The notes beneath the pieces were generated by a model. It saw only the letters and a list, made by a program, of their open reading frames with translations. It was not told the DNA's origin and made no database searches. A program made the position numbers and the translations under genes. Below are positions 24,906-33,951 of a stretch of 47,877 bases of DNA, piece after piece; the stretch's first letter is position 1, and each line of letters opens with the position of its first letter. The DNA lies in the NCBI GenBank assembly GCA_026692885.1, contig JAPLNJ010001115.1, positions 1 to 47,877 of the forward strand, read 5' to 3'. Origin of the DNA: Planctomycetota bacterium (GTDB lineage: Bacteria > Planctomycetota > Planctomycetia > Pirellulales > Pirellulaceae).

Positions 24906-27900
24906 GCTTCCTCCATCGAGTTGCGCATGAGAATCGTGGCCGCAATCTCGTCTGCGTCGTTCAAGGCGGCCGTCTTGGTCCAGAAACGTAGGCCGAGCGG
25001 CTTGACCAGATACAAGCGGTTCTCTTCGAACACTTTGGATCCGCGGATCAAGTCAAAGCTCCCCAGTTTCCTGGCTGCGGTCTGTTGGAGGCGAAATAGA
25101 GTCGGCAGGACCTGGTCCATGTGAAGGTCCACGTGTTTCGGGGGCTCGTCGCGACGCGTCTTCTCCAGGACGACCAGCCCTACACCCAGGGCCGGCGATG
25201 CCGCCCAGTGCCCATCCACGCGGTACTTGCCGCCGCTCGCCCAGTTGTTGAGCGTTTCGCATAGCAACTGCTGGTACTCGTCGCGTTGAGCCGGGTTGCT
25301 CGGCATGATGGTCGGTACATTGACTCGCTTCCGCGTCGGCCGGACGCTGGGGACGATCACGTCCAGGGTGTCTGCGATGAGCACCCGTTCGATGTCATTG
25401 ATGTCGAAGTAGGCTTCCACCAGCTTTTCCACGGCGACTTGCGTCTTCCTGACGATTCCGCGACGGTCAGCCAAGGCCGCCTTTGACCGCTCGGCGGCGT
25501 CGGTGATCAGCTGCGCGACCTTTCGTATGATCTTCCAGCTTGCGTGCGGGTCAGCGGTTTGCTCTGGCAACGGGAACGGAAGGCGGAGCAACTCTTCTAC
25601 ATGGACCTTCGCGCGGCTCACGCCCCAGTTCGACGTGGTGTGGAACAGAAAGTACCGCGCGAGCTTGGACCGGAGGTAAGCCGTGAGGAAGACGAGCAAA
25701 TCCCTGTCGCTTTCCGGACCGTGGATTCCTCGCACGGCGTGCCGAAAGGCCACGTCAAAGTCGGCAAACGCGATGCGTGCAAAACCTTGGGTGACGAGGA
25801 CGTGAGGTGCCTGGAAAATCTGCGTATCTCGAATCAAGCGGCGGACCGTGACCTCCCGTCCCGACAGCAGTTCGCAATCGTCAGGAAGCAGGAACAAGGC
25901 CAGCCGTGATGAAGAAGCGCCGACAAAAGCTCTGCAAGGCAACTTCAGCTGCTTGCGCGAAGCGGGAGGGTCGTTCTCGCCATGCGGCTGAAATCCCTCC
26001 GCAATCAACCATCGCTTCCCTGGTCGCCGCGCGGGTTGCCCCACGACGTCGCGCAGACGCGGCAGGAGCGCGAGGCGGCCGAGGAATCGCCGATCCCGCG
26101 GGGTGGCCCAGAACCGTTCCTTCCAAATCAGGGGCGCATCCTCGCCCTCCAAGTCATCCAGGACTTCCCGGATCGTCACTCGCGATCGGTCCTGTGGCAA
26201 AACGGCGAGGACTTCGCCTTGGGTTACGCTCCAGTCGGTCTTGGGTGCCCAGTAGTCGATGCGGTGTCCGCCGTTGGCAGGCGGCTCCTTGCGATATCGC
26301 ACGACGATCGCTGGGGCTTCCGACTCCTCGAACAGGAACCGCTGGTAGTCAGCCAGATTCAGAATCAATTCGACCGCATGTTGTCGCATCCACGTCTGCT
26401 GGAACTTAACCGCCGTTTCGCTGTGGTTGAAGATCGTGCCGTGGGGCAACACAAAACAGACTTTGCCGCCCTGTTCCAAGTGTTCCGCCGCCTTCCAAAC
26501 AAATGCCGTGGCAATCTGTCGGTCGGGGAAAGGCACATTTCGGGCGGTGCACCATCGTTCGACCGGGCTGTCCCCCTGTTGCACGCTCGACCAGGGTGGA
26601 TTGCCGAGGACGTAATCGAAATCCGTGAGCGTTGCCGCGGAAGCGGTAAAGAAGTCCGCGTGTCGGATGATCCGGCCTTGGTTTTCGCGTTCGGATTCAG
26701 CCGGATCGTAGATCAGTCGCGGCAACATCTTGCCCCGGCGCTGGAGTTCGCGGATATCCGGCGGCGAAAGCTGATCGAGGAAAGCCAAGCATAAGCTGAA
26801 GGCCGTGATGCGGCAGGCGGTCGGGTTGCTGTCCACACCATGAAGGCGTTCCCGAAGGATGGCCAGCAAACCCTCGGCGCGGCGGTCATACCGGGCGTTG
26901 GGATGCAAGCGGTGCCATTCCTCGGCGAGGCGATTGAACAGGCCGACCAGAAAGATCCCCGACCCGCAGGCGGGATCCAGGTACCGCTTCTGCAACAGCG
27001 AGGGTTCGGCTTCCAAAGTGAGATCGAGCACGAGTTCCGCCAAGAACCGTGGCGTGTAGAAGGCCCCCGCCGCCTTCTTGGCCCCGGCGTCCGTAACTTT
27101 CAAGAAGTGCTCGTAGATCGCGCTGATCGTCTCGATGGGGATGACTTCGAAGTCATACGGCCAGAAGGACTGCTGCCCGGATCGAACGTGCGTTCCCTGG
27201 AAGAAGCGATCGACGATCTCCAAATGAGCATCGGAAATCCTGCCGCGCTCGGCTTCCAAATCGTCACTGAACAGATCGCCGTTGAAATCCCTGCCGAGTT
27301 GCGTGAACAGGGCGTAGAGCTCGGCCTTGGCTTCCTCGCGCGGCTGCCGGCTCAGGATATCCCGCAGGTGATCGACCCCGCGAAGGCCGTGCGATTTCTG
27401 GTACTCCTCGTCGATGATCCCGCGATCAAACAGATAGCAGGTGAAGACCAATCGGCACAGCAAGGCGTCGAAGACCAACGGGTCTGGTCCATCTTTCGAA
27501 ACCTCCGTCAGCCTTGCGCGGGCCGCCCGGAGATTGCGCAGCAAATCCCGGTCAACGCGTTGCTGAGGGTCGAAGCTCTTGGCATGCCGGCGAAAGAACT
27601 CGCCCGACTCGACGGCCACGATGAAAGAGCGGAGTTCGGTCTCGGCGCGGTCTAGTCGCTGGACCAAGCAGGCCGGTTGGCCGCTTGATTCCTGAACGGT
27701 CCACGGCGACGCGAGTCCCGAGTAGACGTGCACCTGGTCGGGGGCGATCAGAACCAGAATCGGCGCGATACCTTGATTCCAGAAGCGGCGATGCAGGGCC
27801 GCAACCTCGGTCGCCTCGATCGCTGGAACCTGCCGAAAGTAGATGACCGGCGTTTTCTGGTGGCACAGGATGCCGTCCAGATCCAGTTGTTGAAAGGCCC

Positions 27901-28033
27901 GCCGCAGGGCGTGTGCCTGCGGAGCAGTCGATCCAGCCGCGTCGATTTCTTCAACGCTGGAGAAAAAGGCCACCGGCTTCCGATCGCGGAGCCCGAACTC
28001 ATCTCGCCAGTTTTTCGTCCGTGTAACGGCCAT
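24902..28033 (-). CDS. Eco57I-like N6-adenine DNA methyltransferase (type IIG-like architecture)
   Basis: This 1043-residue protein contains GAFYTPRFLAELVLDL (323-338), the SAM motif DPACGSG (353-359) and the catalytic motif NPPW (478-481), followed by a region likely to hold target recognition (residues about 600-900). The first 180 residues form a separate domain (ILCHQKTPVIYFRQ, then PILVLIAPDQVHVYSGL) where type IIG enzymes carry their nuclease, but I see no clear PD-(D/E)xK there. The partner at 24258 may supply the nuclease instead. NPPW and the overall size resemble Eco57I/PglX-type enzymes, but no BREX, DISARM or Pgl partner genes are present. The C-terminus ends SMEEA. Confidence 0.85.
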   Translation of the reverse strand: MAVTRTKNWRDEFGLRDRKPVAFFSSVEEIDAAGSTAPQAHALRRAFQQLDLDGILCHQKTPVIYFRQVPAIEATEVAALHRRFWNQGIAPILVLIAPDQVHVYSGLASPWTVQESSGQPACLVQRLDRAETELRSFIVAVESGEFFRRHAKSFDPQQRVDRDLLRNLRAARARLTEVSKDGPDPLVFDALLCRLVFTCYLFDRGIIDEEYQKSHGLRGVDHLRDILSRQPREEAKAELYALFTQLGRDFNGDLFSDDLEAERGRISDAHLEIVDRFFQGTHVRSGQQSFWPYDFEVIPIETISAIYEHFLKVTDAGAKKAAGAFYTPRFLAELVLDLTLEAEPSLLQKRYLDPACGSGIFLVGLFNRLAEEWHRLHPNARYDRRAEGLLAILRERLHGVDSNPTACRITAFSLCLAFLDQLSPPDIRELQRRGKMLPRLIYDPAESERENQGRIIRHADFFTASAATLTDFDYVLGNPPWSSVQQGDSPVERWCTARNVPFPDRQIATAFVWKAAEHLEQGGKVCFVLPHGTIFNHSETAVKFQQTWMRQHAVELILNLADYQRFLFEESEAPAIVVRYRKEPPANGGHRIDYWAPKTDWSVTQGEVLAVLPQDRSRVTIREVLDDLEGEDAPLIWKERFWATPRDRRFLGRLALLPRLRDVVGQPARRPGKRWLIAEGFQPHGENDPPASRKQLKLPCRAFVGASSSRLALFLLPDDCELLSGREVTVRRLIRDTQIFQAPHVLVTQGFARIAFADFDVAFRHAVRGIHGPESDRDLLVFLTAYLRSKLARYFLFHTTSNWGVSRAKVHVEELLRLPFPLPEQTADPHASWKIIRKVAQLITDAAERSKAALADRRGIVRKTQVAVEKLVEAYFDINDIERVLIADTLDVIVPSVRPTRKRVNVPTIMPSNPAQRDEYQQLLCETLNNWASGGKYRVDGHWAASPALGVGLVVLEKTRRDEPPKHVDLHMDQVLPTLFRLQQTAARKLGSFDLIRGSKVFEENRLYLVKPLGLRFWTKTAALNDADEIAATILMRNSMEEA

Positions 28034-28238
28034 CGGCCGGGCATTCCTTCCTGACCCCTCGCGGTTGTGAGCGGAGCACTGCCGGGCGGCAACTCAAACA
28101 TCGAACACCCATCCGCCGCGAGGCTTGCGGCTATTCTCGCAAAACAGCGGATGCGGTCCAGTGGGGACCCCCGCTTTCTCCGACGCTGGCCCACCACGGG
28201 TTCAGCCGGCCGACAACTCCCGCTCATTGCGGACAGTC

Positions 28239-28313
28239 CTATTCCCGAAACCGTAGCGAGTACAGGTCCGCATCGCGCAGCACCACGCGGAGGCGAATCG
28301 GCTGACCATGAAG
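28239..28313 (-). pseudogene. C-terminal stub of a sialidase/glycosidase-type secreted gene
   Basis: The final 23 or so codons read GELHGQPIRLRVVLRDADLY then SLRFRE and stop at 28239. The ending LAGKPVRLRFVLKDADLYSLRF-like is common at the C-terminus of planctomycete secreted sialidase/BNR and glycosidase proteins. Upstream of about 28313 the similarity ends, and sequence reading on the opposite strand begins. An Asp-box from the same kind of protein lies on the same strand at 29340-29402. Confidence 0.45.
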
Positions 28314-28690
28314 CTCACCCCAGCCGGGAGCGACTACTTCCAGGGCTTCGACGCGGATCGAACCTTCGGCAGCTTCGAACGTCCGCGCTGGGAGCCCGAT
28401 GCGAAGACGGGCCAAATCCGCCAAGTGCTGCCGGATGAACTCAAGCTCCGTCAGCGATTCTACGGCGACGCGCCAGGCACCGTCCTGGCCCGCTTCGCCG
28501 AGGGCCAGCAGCCGTCGATCGTGCTGCACAGCACCGCTCGCGCCACCGACCTCTGGATCGGCTCGGTGATGGCCCCGGCCGACCTGCTGCGTTCGCTCGC
28601 TCGCCGGGCCGGCTGTCATCTCTACTGCGACGCGGACGAGATCATCTACGCCAATCACAGCTTCCTGGCGATCCACACACCTCGCGCCCG
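28312..28690 (+). pseudogene. Fragment of an unidentified, possibly secreted carbohydrate-active protein
   Basis: The open frame encodes RWEPDAKTGQIRQVLPDELK, ATDLWIGSVMAPADLLRSLA and RRAGCHLYCDADEIIYANHS, then FLAIHTPRA. The last part resembles C-terminal sequences of planctomycete beta-galactosidase-like proteins (AGVHLYS-DEVVYAN-FLAIH). It starts abruptly at the junction with the sialidase stub and loses similarity near 28690 where another fragment begins in a different frame. No credible start or stop is associated with it. Confidence 0.35.
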
Positions 28691-29338
28691 GGCCAGCGCC
28701 ACAACCTGCTCGCCGCCCGTGACGGCGGGGCGCTGCCTGACCTGACCATCCTGCGAGACGGAGACGACGTGCTCGTCCAATGGGAGGCCGACCCGGTCTC
28801 AGAAACCCCGCTTCGTATCCGTTTCGTCGGCCAGGGCAAGCTACGGGTGTATCTCACGGCACGTCGAGTGCGGTCCGAGCTCTTGGGCCTGGCGAATGAT
28901 GGTCCACTCCCGGACCTAACCTCGGTGCTAGTGGACCGCCTCGGCTGGGCCCGAAGTTGTTCACGGCTGGCATCGGCCGGGACCCATCTGGACGGGATGG
29001 TTGGGCTGGATGACGCGAGCTCCGCTCTCGTGCTGGTGACCGCTGACAGGCGCAGCGAACGCGCCGAGCGATTCCTCTTGGCCCGAGCGGTCTTCTTTCC
29101 GGTTTCGAGGAGACTTGGCACGAGTGCTCAGCTGCTCACCGGATCCGTGACTCCTCCCCAGCGCGCCGCAAGAGCCTTCGCCGCCGAGCTGCTCGTTCCA
29201 GCGGCAGCCCTGGCCAATCGCGTGTCGGGCCGGTTGAATGACCAAGATCTGGAGAATCTGGCGGCCGAGTTCTTGGTGAACCCGCAAGTCATCCTCCATC
29301 AGGTTAGGAATCACGGTCTCGGGTACGTGGACACGTAG
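28691..29338 (+). pseudogene. IrrE/ImmA-like protein, 5'-truncated
   Basis: From about 28700 the frame reads HNLLAARDGGALPDLTILRD and DDVLVQWEADP, later ALVLVTADRRSERAERFLLA, then AARAFAAELLVPAAALANRV and LAAEFLVNPQVILHQVRNHG, stopping at 29338. The last part is the C-terminal helical motif of ImmA/IrrE-family proteins (AFAAELLxP ... FxVS-xVIxxQLxN). The group with HxLRAARDGG-PDL is a larger non-HExxH relative. The N-terminal portion is missing, and the first possible start in frame is a GTG at 28769. It is probably an inactive remnant, although a 189-residue product could be made. Confidence 0.55.
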
Positions 29339-29339
29339 G

Positions 29340-29402
29340 GCATGAAGGGCTTGGCAGGCGTCCAAGTCTTGCCGTCGTCGTGGCTGCGAAGCTCCCCTTT
29401 TT
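29340..29402 (-). pseudogene. Asp-box (BNR) fragment of a sialidase-like gene
   Basis: The minus strand encodes KGELRSHDDGKTWTPAKPF, containing a consensus sialidase Asp-box S-x-D-x-G-x-T-W (29362-29385). The flanking sequence on either side does not continue convincingly. With the stub at 28239 it suggests one sialidase-like gene that was split or mostly deleted. No gene is visible in the rest of 29403-29691. Confidence 0.4.
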
Positions 29403-29691
29403 CCTTCGCCCGAAGCTTGGCAACGGAATCGAGGCGTTGGAATCGGCACCGACGGCCGTTGCCTTTCTTGCCCTCCATTCGGAATCCCACGAACAATGAA
29501 AAAGCGACCACCGTTGCCGCCGACACGGGGGTGACGGGGACAGCGCGAAACTCGCGAACCGAAAGCGGGACTGGATTTCATTGCCGTAGCGGACGGGAAA
29601 TGCCAGGCAAGGGGCTGCCGAGAAGTGGGGACGCGGGTATACTGAGCTTTGGATTTTGTGACTTGCCTCCTGCTTCCTGCGAGGTGCACGC

Positions 29692-29985
29692 ATGACGATA
29701 GGTTCGGACTCCATGACCGTGCCGGCACCGCTTGCCGGGCAGTGGCTGACGGAACGGGTTCAGTATGCGACGCGAGAGCTGGATGACTGCCTCGAATGGA
29801 ACGCGAACAAGCTCGGCGGAGCACCGGTTCTCAGAGGGACGCGAATCTCGGTGGCGCAAATACTAGCCGAGCTCGCCGAAGGCCAAAGTGCCGAAGAAGT
29901 CGCGCAGGACTTCGACCTCGATGTCCTGCTCGTCAAGAAACTTGTCCAAGGTCTCGCCATCTGCTTGGATCGTCCGGTCTCCTGA
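29692..29985 (+). CDS. DUF433 antitoxin-like protein
   Basis: The 97-residue product has a clear DUF433 domain from about residue 33: CLEWNANKLGGAPVLRGTRI, then SVAQILAELAEGQSAEEVAQ and DFDLDVLLVKKLVQG. DUF433 proteins are winged-helix-like DNA-binding antitoxins typically found upstream of PIN-like toxins. Its TGA overlaps the ATG of the next gene (TGATG), typical of toxin-antitoxin pairs. An internal ATG at 29713 is an alternative start. It likely represses its own operon and neutralises the downstream protein. Confidence 0.85.
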   Translation: MTIGSDSMTVPAPLAGQWLTERVQYATRELDDCLEWNANKLGGAPVLRGTRISVAQILAELAEGQSAEEVAQDFDLDVLLVKKLVQGLAICLDRPVS

Positions 29986-30464
29986 TGATTACGTTTCAAC
30001 TGGATCAGTGCCTGGATAGCAAGCGGTTTGCGCGGGACTGTGCCGCCCAGGGCTTGTGCCAGACATTCCGTCTGCCACCAACGCTCCGCGACGCCGACGA
30101 TCCGGAACTATTGCGGGTCTTGATGGTGGCGGCGAATCCTCTGGTTACCTTCGATCGTGCCCTGCCACACGAGCACACTGCATCGGTCCCGTCCCGGCAT
30201 CCTGGGATTATCGTGCTCAGCAACTACCCGGCCCCGCAGACTATGACCGTTCGCATCGCACAGCGCATCCTTGGACGGTTCAAGGCGGTGTTCCCCCAGT
30301 GGCATCTTGTCCCCTGGACAAATTCGGTCGTGGAGGTGACCACGATCAGCGTGGAGGTGTGGCACGTGGACCGTGATCGGCTTATTCGTGACGCTTATCT
30401 CGCGTATGATTCCGCCGATTGGCAGACCCAATTGACGAGCATACTCCGCCAGAACTCGCCTTAG
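29985..30464 (+). CDS. DUF5615/PIN-like toxin
   Basis: This 159-residue protein coupled to the DUF433 gene starts MITFQLDQCLDSKRFARDCA. The pattern Asp7, the acidic pair in RDADDPELLRVL, and VTFDRAL then PGIIVLS match the DUF5615 PIN-like fold (LxDexL... D-E-I-L... VTxDxDF ... PGIIxL), an RNase-type toxin family. The C-terminal 40 residues (TTISVEVWHVDRDRL...) extend beyond the usual core of about 115 residues. The predicted activity is RNA cleavage when the antitoxin is lost. Confidence 0.7.
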   Translation: MITFQLDQCLDSKRFARDCAAQGLCQTFRLPPTLRDADDPELLRVLMVAANPLVTFDRALPHEHTASVPSRHPGIIVLSNYPAPQTMTVRIAQRILGRFKAVFPQWHLVPWTNSVVEVTTISVEVWHVDRDRLIRDAYLAYDSADWQTQLTSILRQNSP

Positions 30465-30935
30465 GTTGTTCTTGGACAGGCCCTTCCCTGGCTTTGACAA
30501 ACACAATCCGGTCGCAGAGGATTCGGTTCTTGTCTGACTTGCCGGACTTGGAATACAAAGGTCCTGCGAACTTGAGCGAGACGTAAACGTCCCACAGATT
30601 CTCGTCTCCCGGCCGGTAGAGAAATTCGCCCTCATAACCCACCATCCAACTGTGGGCCGACAACCAGACCTTGCTGCAGGGCGTGAGTTGCACCTCGCCA
30701 AGATGATACAGTTGATACTGGTCCGGGGTGACGTCCTGCACCTCCAACACGTGTCGAGGGCCGTGCCGTTTCTGCGTGAAATCATAGAAGCCGAAATGGA
30801 ACGGGTCTTCGTGGATGGTTTCCGTGGCGATCCCGAACGCGGCCTCCGGGTCCTTCACTTTGTCGCGTGAAACTCTGGGTTCTGGATCAGCTTCACTATC
30901 AGGTAGCTCTGCAAGTCGGTAAACCCGAAGTCGCA
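30382..30935 (-). pseudogene. DUF4838-family protein remnant with internal deletion (copy A)
   Basis: At 30855-30935 the minus strand encodes CDFGFTDLQSYLIVKLIQNP then EFHATK and a stop. This is the catalytic-domain segment FGFTDLQSYxxxKLLWNP typical of DUF4838 proteins. Immediately after, in another frame from 30858, comes a C-terminal domain (VKDPEAAFGIATETIHEDPF ... YQLYHLGEVQLTPCSKVWLS ... LWDVYVSLKFAGPLYSK ... LCDRIVFVKAR). The intervening part of the gene (several hundred residues in intact relatives) and everything upstream are missing. The last part overlaps the toxin gene 3' end antisense. Confidence 0.65.
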
Positions 30936-31028
30936 GTTGGCTGTCAGCGGGCCACGGCCGCCCTGCCTTGCATCAAATCGACGGCTGGCTCGCCCTCCCA
31001 GTCCCTTGGCAACCAGTCCCTTGGCAAC

Positions 31029-33740
31029 CTACTCCGCGGGACGGCGCAGCCATTTCTCGGCTCCCACCAGACCATAAGCCAGCAGGGAAACCGCCAAGAT
31101 CCAGACCCACTCGAGGGCACCGATTGGGGAACTTCCAAACAGGCGATTCATGACGGGCAGGTAGGTATACAGCAGTTGCAGGCCGACCATGCTCGCGCTG
31201 CCAAAGAGGACCCAGGGGTTCGAGAACACGCCGATCCGAAACATGGACTTGGTCAACGAGCGGCAATTGAACAGATAGAACAGCTCGACAAACACGAACA
31301 CGTTGACGGCCACGGTGCGCGCTTCGGAATCGCTCGCGCCTTGGAACTGAGCCCACTCGAAAAGCCCAAAGGCAGCCACCAACAGCACCCCCCCCACGAG
31401 AAAAATGCGACCGACAACTTCCCCTGTGAGAAGGGGGGTTTTCGGGGCCCGTGGTGGGCGCTGCATGATGCCCGGTTCCAGGGGTTCAAAGGCCAGCATG
31501 AGTCCCAGCAAGACGGCGGTGGTCATGTTGATCCACAGAATCTGCAGCGGCAAGATGGGCAGGGCCACGCCGGCGAAGACGGCCGCCAGAATCACCAACC
31601 CTTCACCTAGATTCGTGGGCAGGGTCCAGACAATAAATTTGGTCAAATTGTCAAAGACACCCCGGCCTTCCTCCACGGCCGCCTCGATGGTGGCAAAGTT
31701 GTCGTCGGTCAGCACCATGTCCGCTGCCTCCTTGGCCACCTCGGTCCCGCTGACGCCCATCGCCACGCCGATATCCGCCTGTTGCAAGGCGGGAGCGTCG
31801 TTGACGCCATCTCCCGTCATCGCCACAACGTGTCCACTGGCCTGTAACGCCCGAACCAAGCGTAGTTTCTGTTCGGGGGTGACTCGGGCGAATACGGCAA
31901 TTCGGTCCGCGGCCTCAATGAACTCCTTGTCCGATAGTGATTCCAGGCTTGTTCCCGTGATGACGGTCAGGGGGGCCAGTGCTTGCCCGGCACGCCCAGT
32001 CAGGCCGATCTGCCGCGCAATGTTGGAAGCTGTGAGGGCATGGTCTCCGGTGATCATCTTCACGTGAATCCCGGCCCTCTGACAGCGGGCGACCGCCGCC
32101 ATCGCTTCTGCCCGCGGCGGATCGATCATCCCTTGCAGCCCGAGGAAGCAAAGGTCGGCGATGTGGGCGTGGGTGAGCTCAACCGTTTCGGGGGTCAGTT
32201 CCCCGCGGGCGAACACCAACACCCGCAATCCCTTGGCCGCCAGCTCCTCGAACTTGGCCTGGACCTCACCAGGATCGAGCGCTACCTGCTGCCCATCCAA
32301 GTCGAGGACCGCGGTGCACTTGGGCAAGATCGCCTCCACCGCACCTTTGACATAGACGATCCGCGCCCGTCCCACTTCAGTTTGGTGGAGTGTCGCCATG
32401 TACTGACGCTGGGATTCGAAGGGAATCGCGTCGATTCGCGGCCAGCGCGAAAGGAGTTCAGCCTCGTTCACGCTCCCCTTGGCTGCGGCAGCGAGCAACG
32501 CGCCTTCCGTCGGATCGCCCTGGACCTCCCAACGTCCGTCCTTCTGCTCCAACCGCGAATCGTTACACAGCAGTCCCGCCAAGAGGCATTCCCGCAGCGA
32601 CTTGTGAGCGGTACTGTCTTTCGCCTCGTCTTCCGCCGGACAGATTCGTCCGGCCGGAGCATAGCCTAACCCCGAGACCTGATAAGACCGTCTGCCGGCC
32701 CAGATCTCCTGGACGGTCATCTGGTTTTCCGTCAGCGTGCCGGTCTTGTCGGAACAGATCACCGTGGTGCTACCGAGGGTTTCCACGGCTGGAAGTTTGC
32801 GGATAATCGCGCGCCGCTTGGCCATGCGCGCTACACCAATCGCCAAGGTGATGGTGACCGCGGCTGGCAAGCCCTCGGGAATCGCTCCCACGGCCAGCGC
32901 CACGGCCGCCATGAACATCGCAAAGTACGATTCTCCGCGCCACACGCCGACCACGAAGGTAGCGACCGCCAAACCGAGGATCACATACAGCAGCACGCTG
33001 CTGAAGGCGGCGATCTTGCGGGTCAGTGGTGTAGCCAAGTCGTCGGCGCGGGCAATCAACTCGGAAATCCGCCCCAACTCCGTACTGATGCCGGTGGCCA
33101 CCACGATCCCCGTGCCCTGCCCGTAGGTCACCAGCGCGGAGGCATAGGCCATGTTTTTGCGATCCGGCAGGGTGGTCTGCTGCGGGAGTGTCTCCATCAG
33201 CTTTCGAACCGGCACCGACTCTCCGGTCAGAGCCGACTCGTCGACCTGCAGCTCACGCGTCCGAAGCAGGCGGAGATCGGCTGGGACCTTGTCGCCCGAT
33301 TGCAGGAGCACGATGTCGCCGGGAACCAGGTCCACCGAGGGAACGGTCTGTTTCTCGCCGGCCCGGCGGACCGTAGCTTGCGAGGTCATCGTTCTTGCCA
33401 AGGCTTCCAGCGCCTTGACGGCTTTCGCTTCCTGGAGGAAGCCGATCACCGCGTTGAGCAGCACGACCCCGAAGATCACACCGGCATCCACCCACTCGTC
33501 CAGCGCCAACGTAATCACACCGGACGCGATCAACATGTAGATCAAGGGCTGATGGAACTGGAGGAGAAATCGCACGAGCACCCCCGGTCCCTGGCGAATC
33601 GGAAGCGTGTTGGGTCCGAAGTCCTCCCGCCGTTGCTGGACTTCCAGCAGGTCCAGCCCTTGCTCTGGGTGGCTATCCAGCAATTCGATCGCCTCTGCGG
33701 CTGAGAACTGGTGCCAGTGTCGACCGAGCATGGATTCCAT
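31029..33740 (-). CDS. P-type cation-transporting ATPase (P2, Ca2+/cation type)
   Basis: This 903-residue membrane pump has an N-terminal cation-ATPase domain (residues about 8-75), the actuator motif LTGES (171-175), the M4 motif AIPEGLPA (286-293) characteristic of P2A/P2B calcium-type and related cation pumps, the phosphorylation site DKTGT (331-335), and the hinge MTGDGVNDAPAL. About ten transmembrane helices are predicted. The sequence resembles bacterial SERCA-like and PMA1-like transporters used for Ca2+ or other cation efflux and pH balance. There is no metal-binding N-terminal CxxC, so it is not a heavy-metal (P1B) pump. The gene stands alone, with start ATG at 33740. Confidence 0.93.
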   Translation of the reverse strand: MESMLGRHWHQFSAAEAIELLDSHPEQGLDLLEVQQRREDFGPNTLPIRQGPGVLVRFLLQFHQPLIYMLIASGVITLALDEWVDAGVIFGVVLLNAVIGFLQEAKAVKALEALARTMTSQATVRRAGEKQTVPSVDLVPGDIVLLQSGDKVPADLRLLRTRELQVDESALTGESVPVRKLMETLPQQTTLPDRKNMAYASALVTYGQGTGIVVATGISTELGRISELIARADDLATPLTRKIAAFSSVLLYVILGLAVATFVVGVWRGESYFAMFMAAVALAVGAIPEGLPAAVTITLAIGVARMAKRRAIIRKLPAVETLGSTTVICSDKTGTLTENQMTVQEIWAGRRSYQVSGLGYAPAGRICPAEDEAKDSTAHKSLRECLLAGLLCNDSRLEQKDGRWEVQGDPTEGALLAAAAKGSVNEAELLSRWPRIDAIPFESQRQYMATLHQTEVGRARIVYVKGAVEAILPKCTAVLDLDGQQVALDPGEVQAKFEELAAKGLRVLVFARGELTPETVELTHAHIADLCFLGLQGMIDPPRAEAMAAVARCQRAGIHVKMITGDHALTASNIARQIGLTGRAGQALAPLTVITGTSLESLSDKEFIEAADRIAVFARVTPEQKLRLVRALQASGHVVAMTGDGVNDAPALQQADIGVAMGVSGTEVAKEAADMVLTDDNFATIEAAVEEGRGVFDNLTKFIVWTLPTNLGEGLVILAAVFAGVALPILPLQILWINMTTAVLLGLMLAFEPLEPGIMQRPPRAPKTPLLTGEVVGRIFLVGGVLLVAAFGLFEWAQFQGASDSEARTVAVNVFVFVELFYLFNCRSLTKSMFRIGVFSNPWVLFGSASMVGLQLLYTYLPVMNRLFGSSPIGALEWVWILAVSLLAYGLVGAEKWLRRPAE

Positions 33741-33813
33741 GAAATTGGGTCCTAATCAGGATGTGGCGGCCAAAAGCGATGGTTGGATCAGCGAGACAAG
33801 GCTTTCCGGTTTC

Positions 33814-33951
33814 GGCCTTGATCGTAACCTTGCGAAATTCTAGCAGCCGCTGGAACGTGGGGCACGTTGGAAACGTGTCTTGCGACCATGACTTGCAGCA
33901 ATACGGCACGTTGGAAACGTACCCCACATCCGCAAGGTTACGATCGAGGCC
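33814..33951. repeat. 138-bp nested palindrome related to the element at 54-179
   Basis: The outer arms GGCCTTGATCGTAACCTTGCG (bases 33814-33834) and the complement ending at 33951 are near-perfect and share the GGCCTTGATC start with the element at 54-179. The inner part has two GGCACGTTGGAAACGT blocks. The sequence GGTTTC flanks the element on the left and recurs two bases beyond its right end, a possible degraded target duplication. It lies upstream of the P-type ATPase gene, in a 1.1-kb gap with no gene. Confidence 0.75.

Noticed and set aside
24902..28033. BREX or DISARM methyltransferase (PglX/DrmM)
   Set aside because: The methyltransferase resembles PglX in size and motifs, but no pglZ, brxC, brxL, drmA/B or other system genes occur within the window.
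30867..31610. Plus-strand frame of 247 codons
   Set aside because: It lies opposite the 3' end of the P-type ATPase gene and has no start signal or domain.
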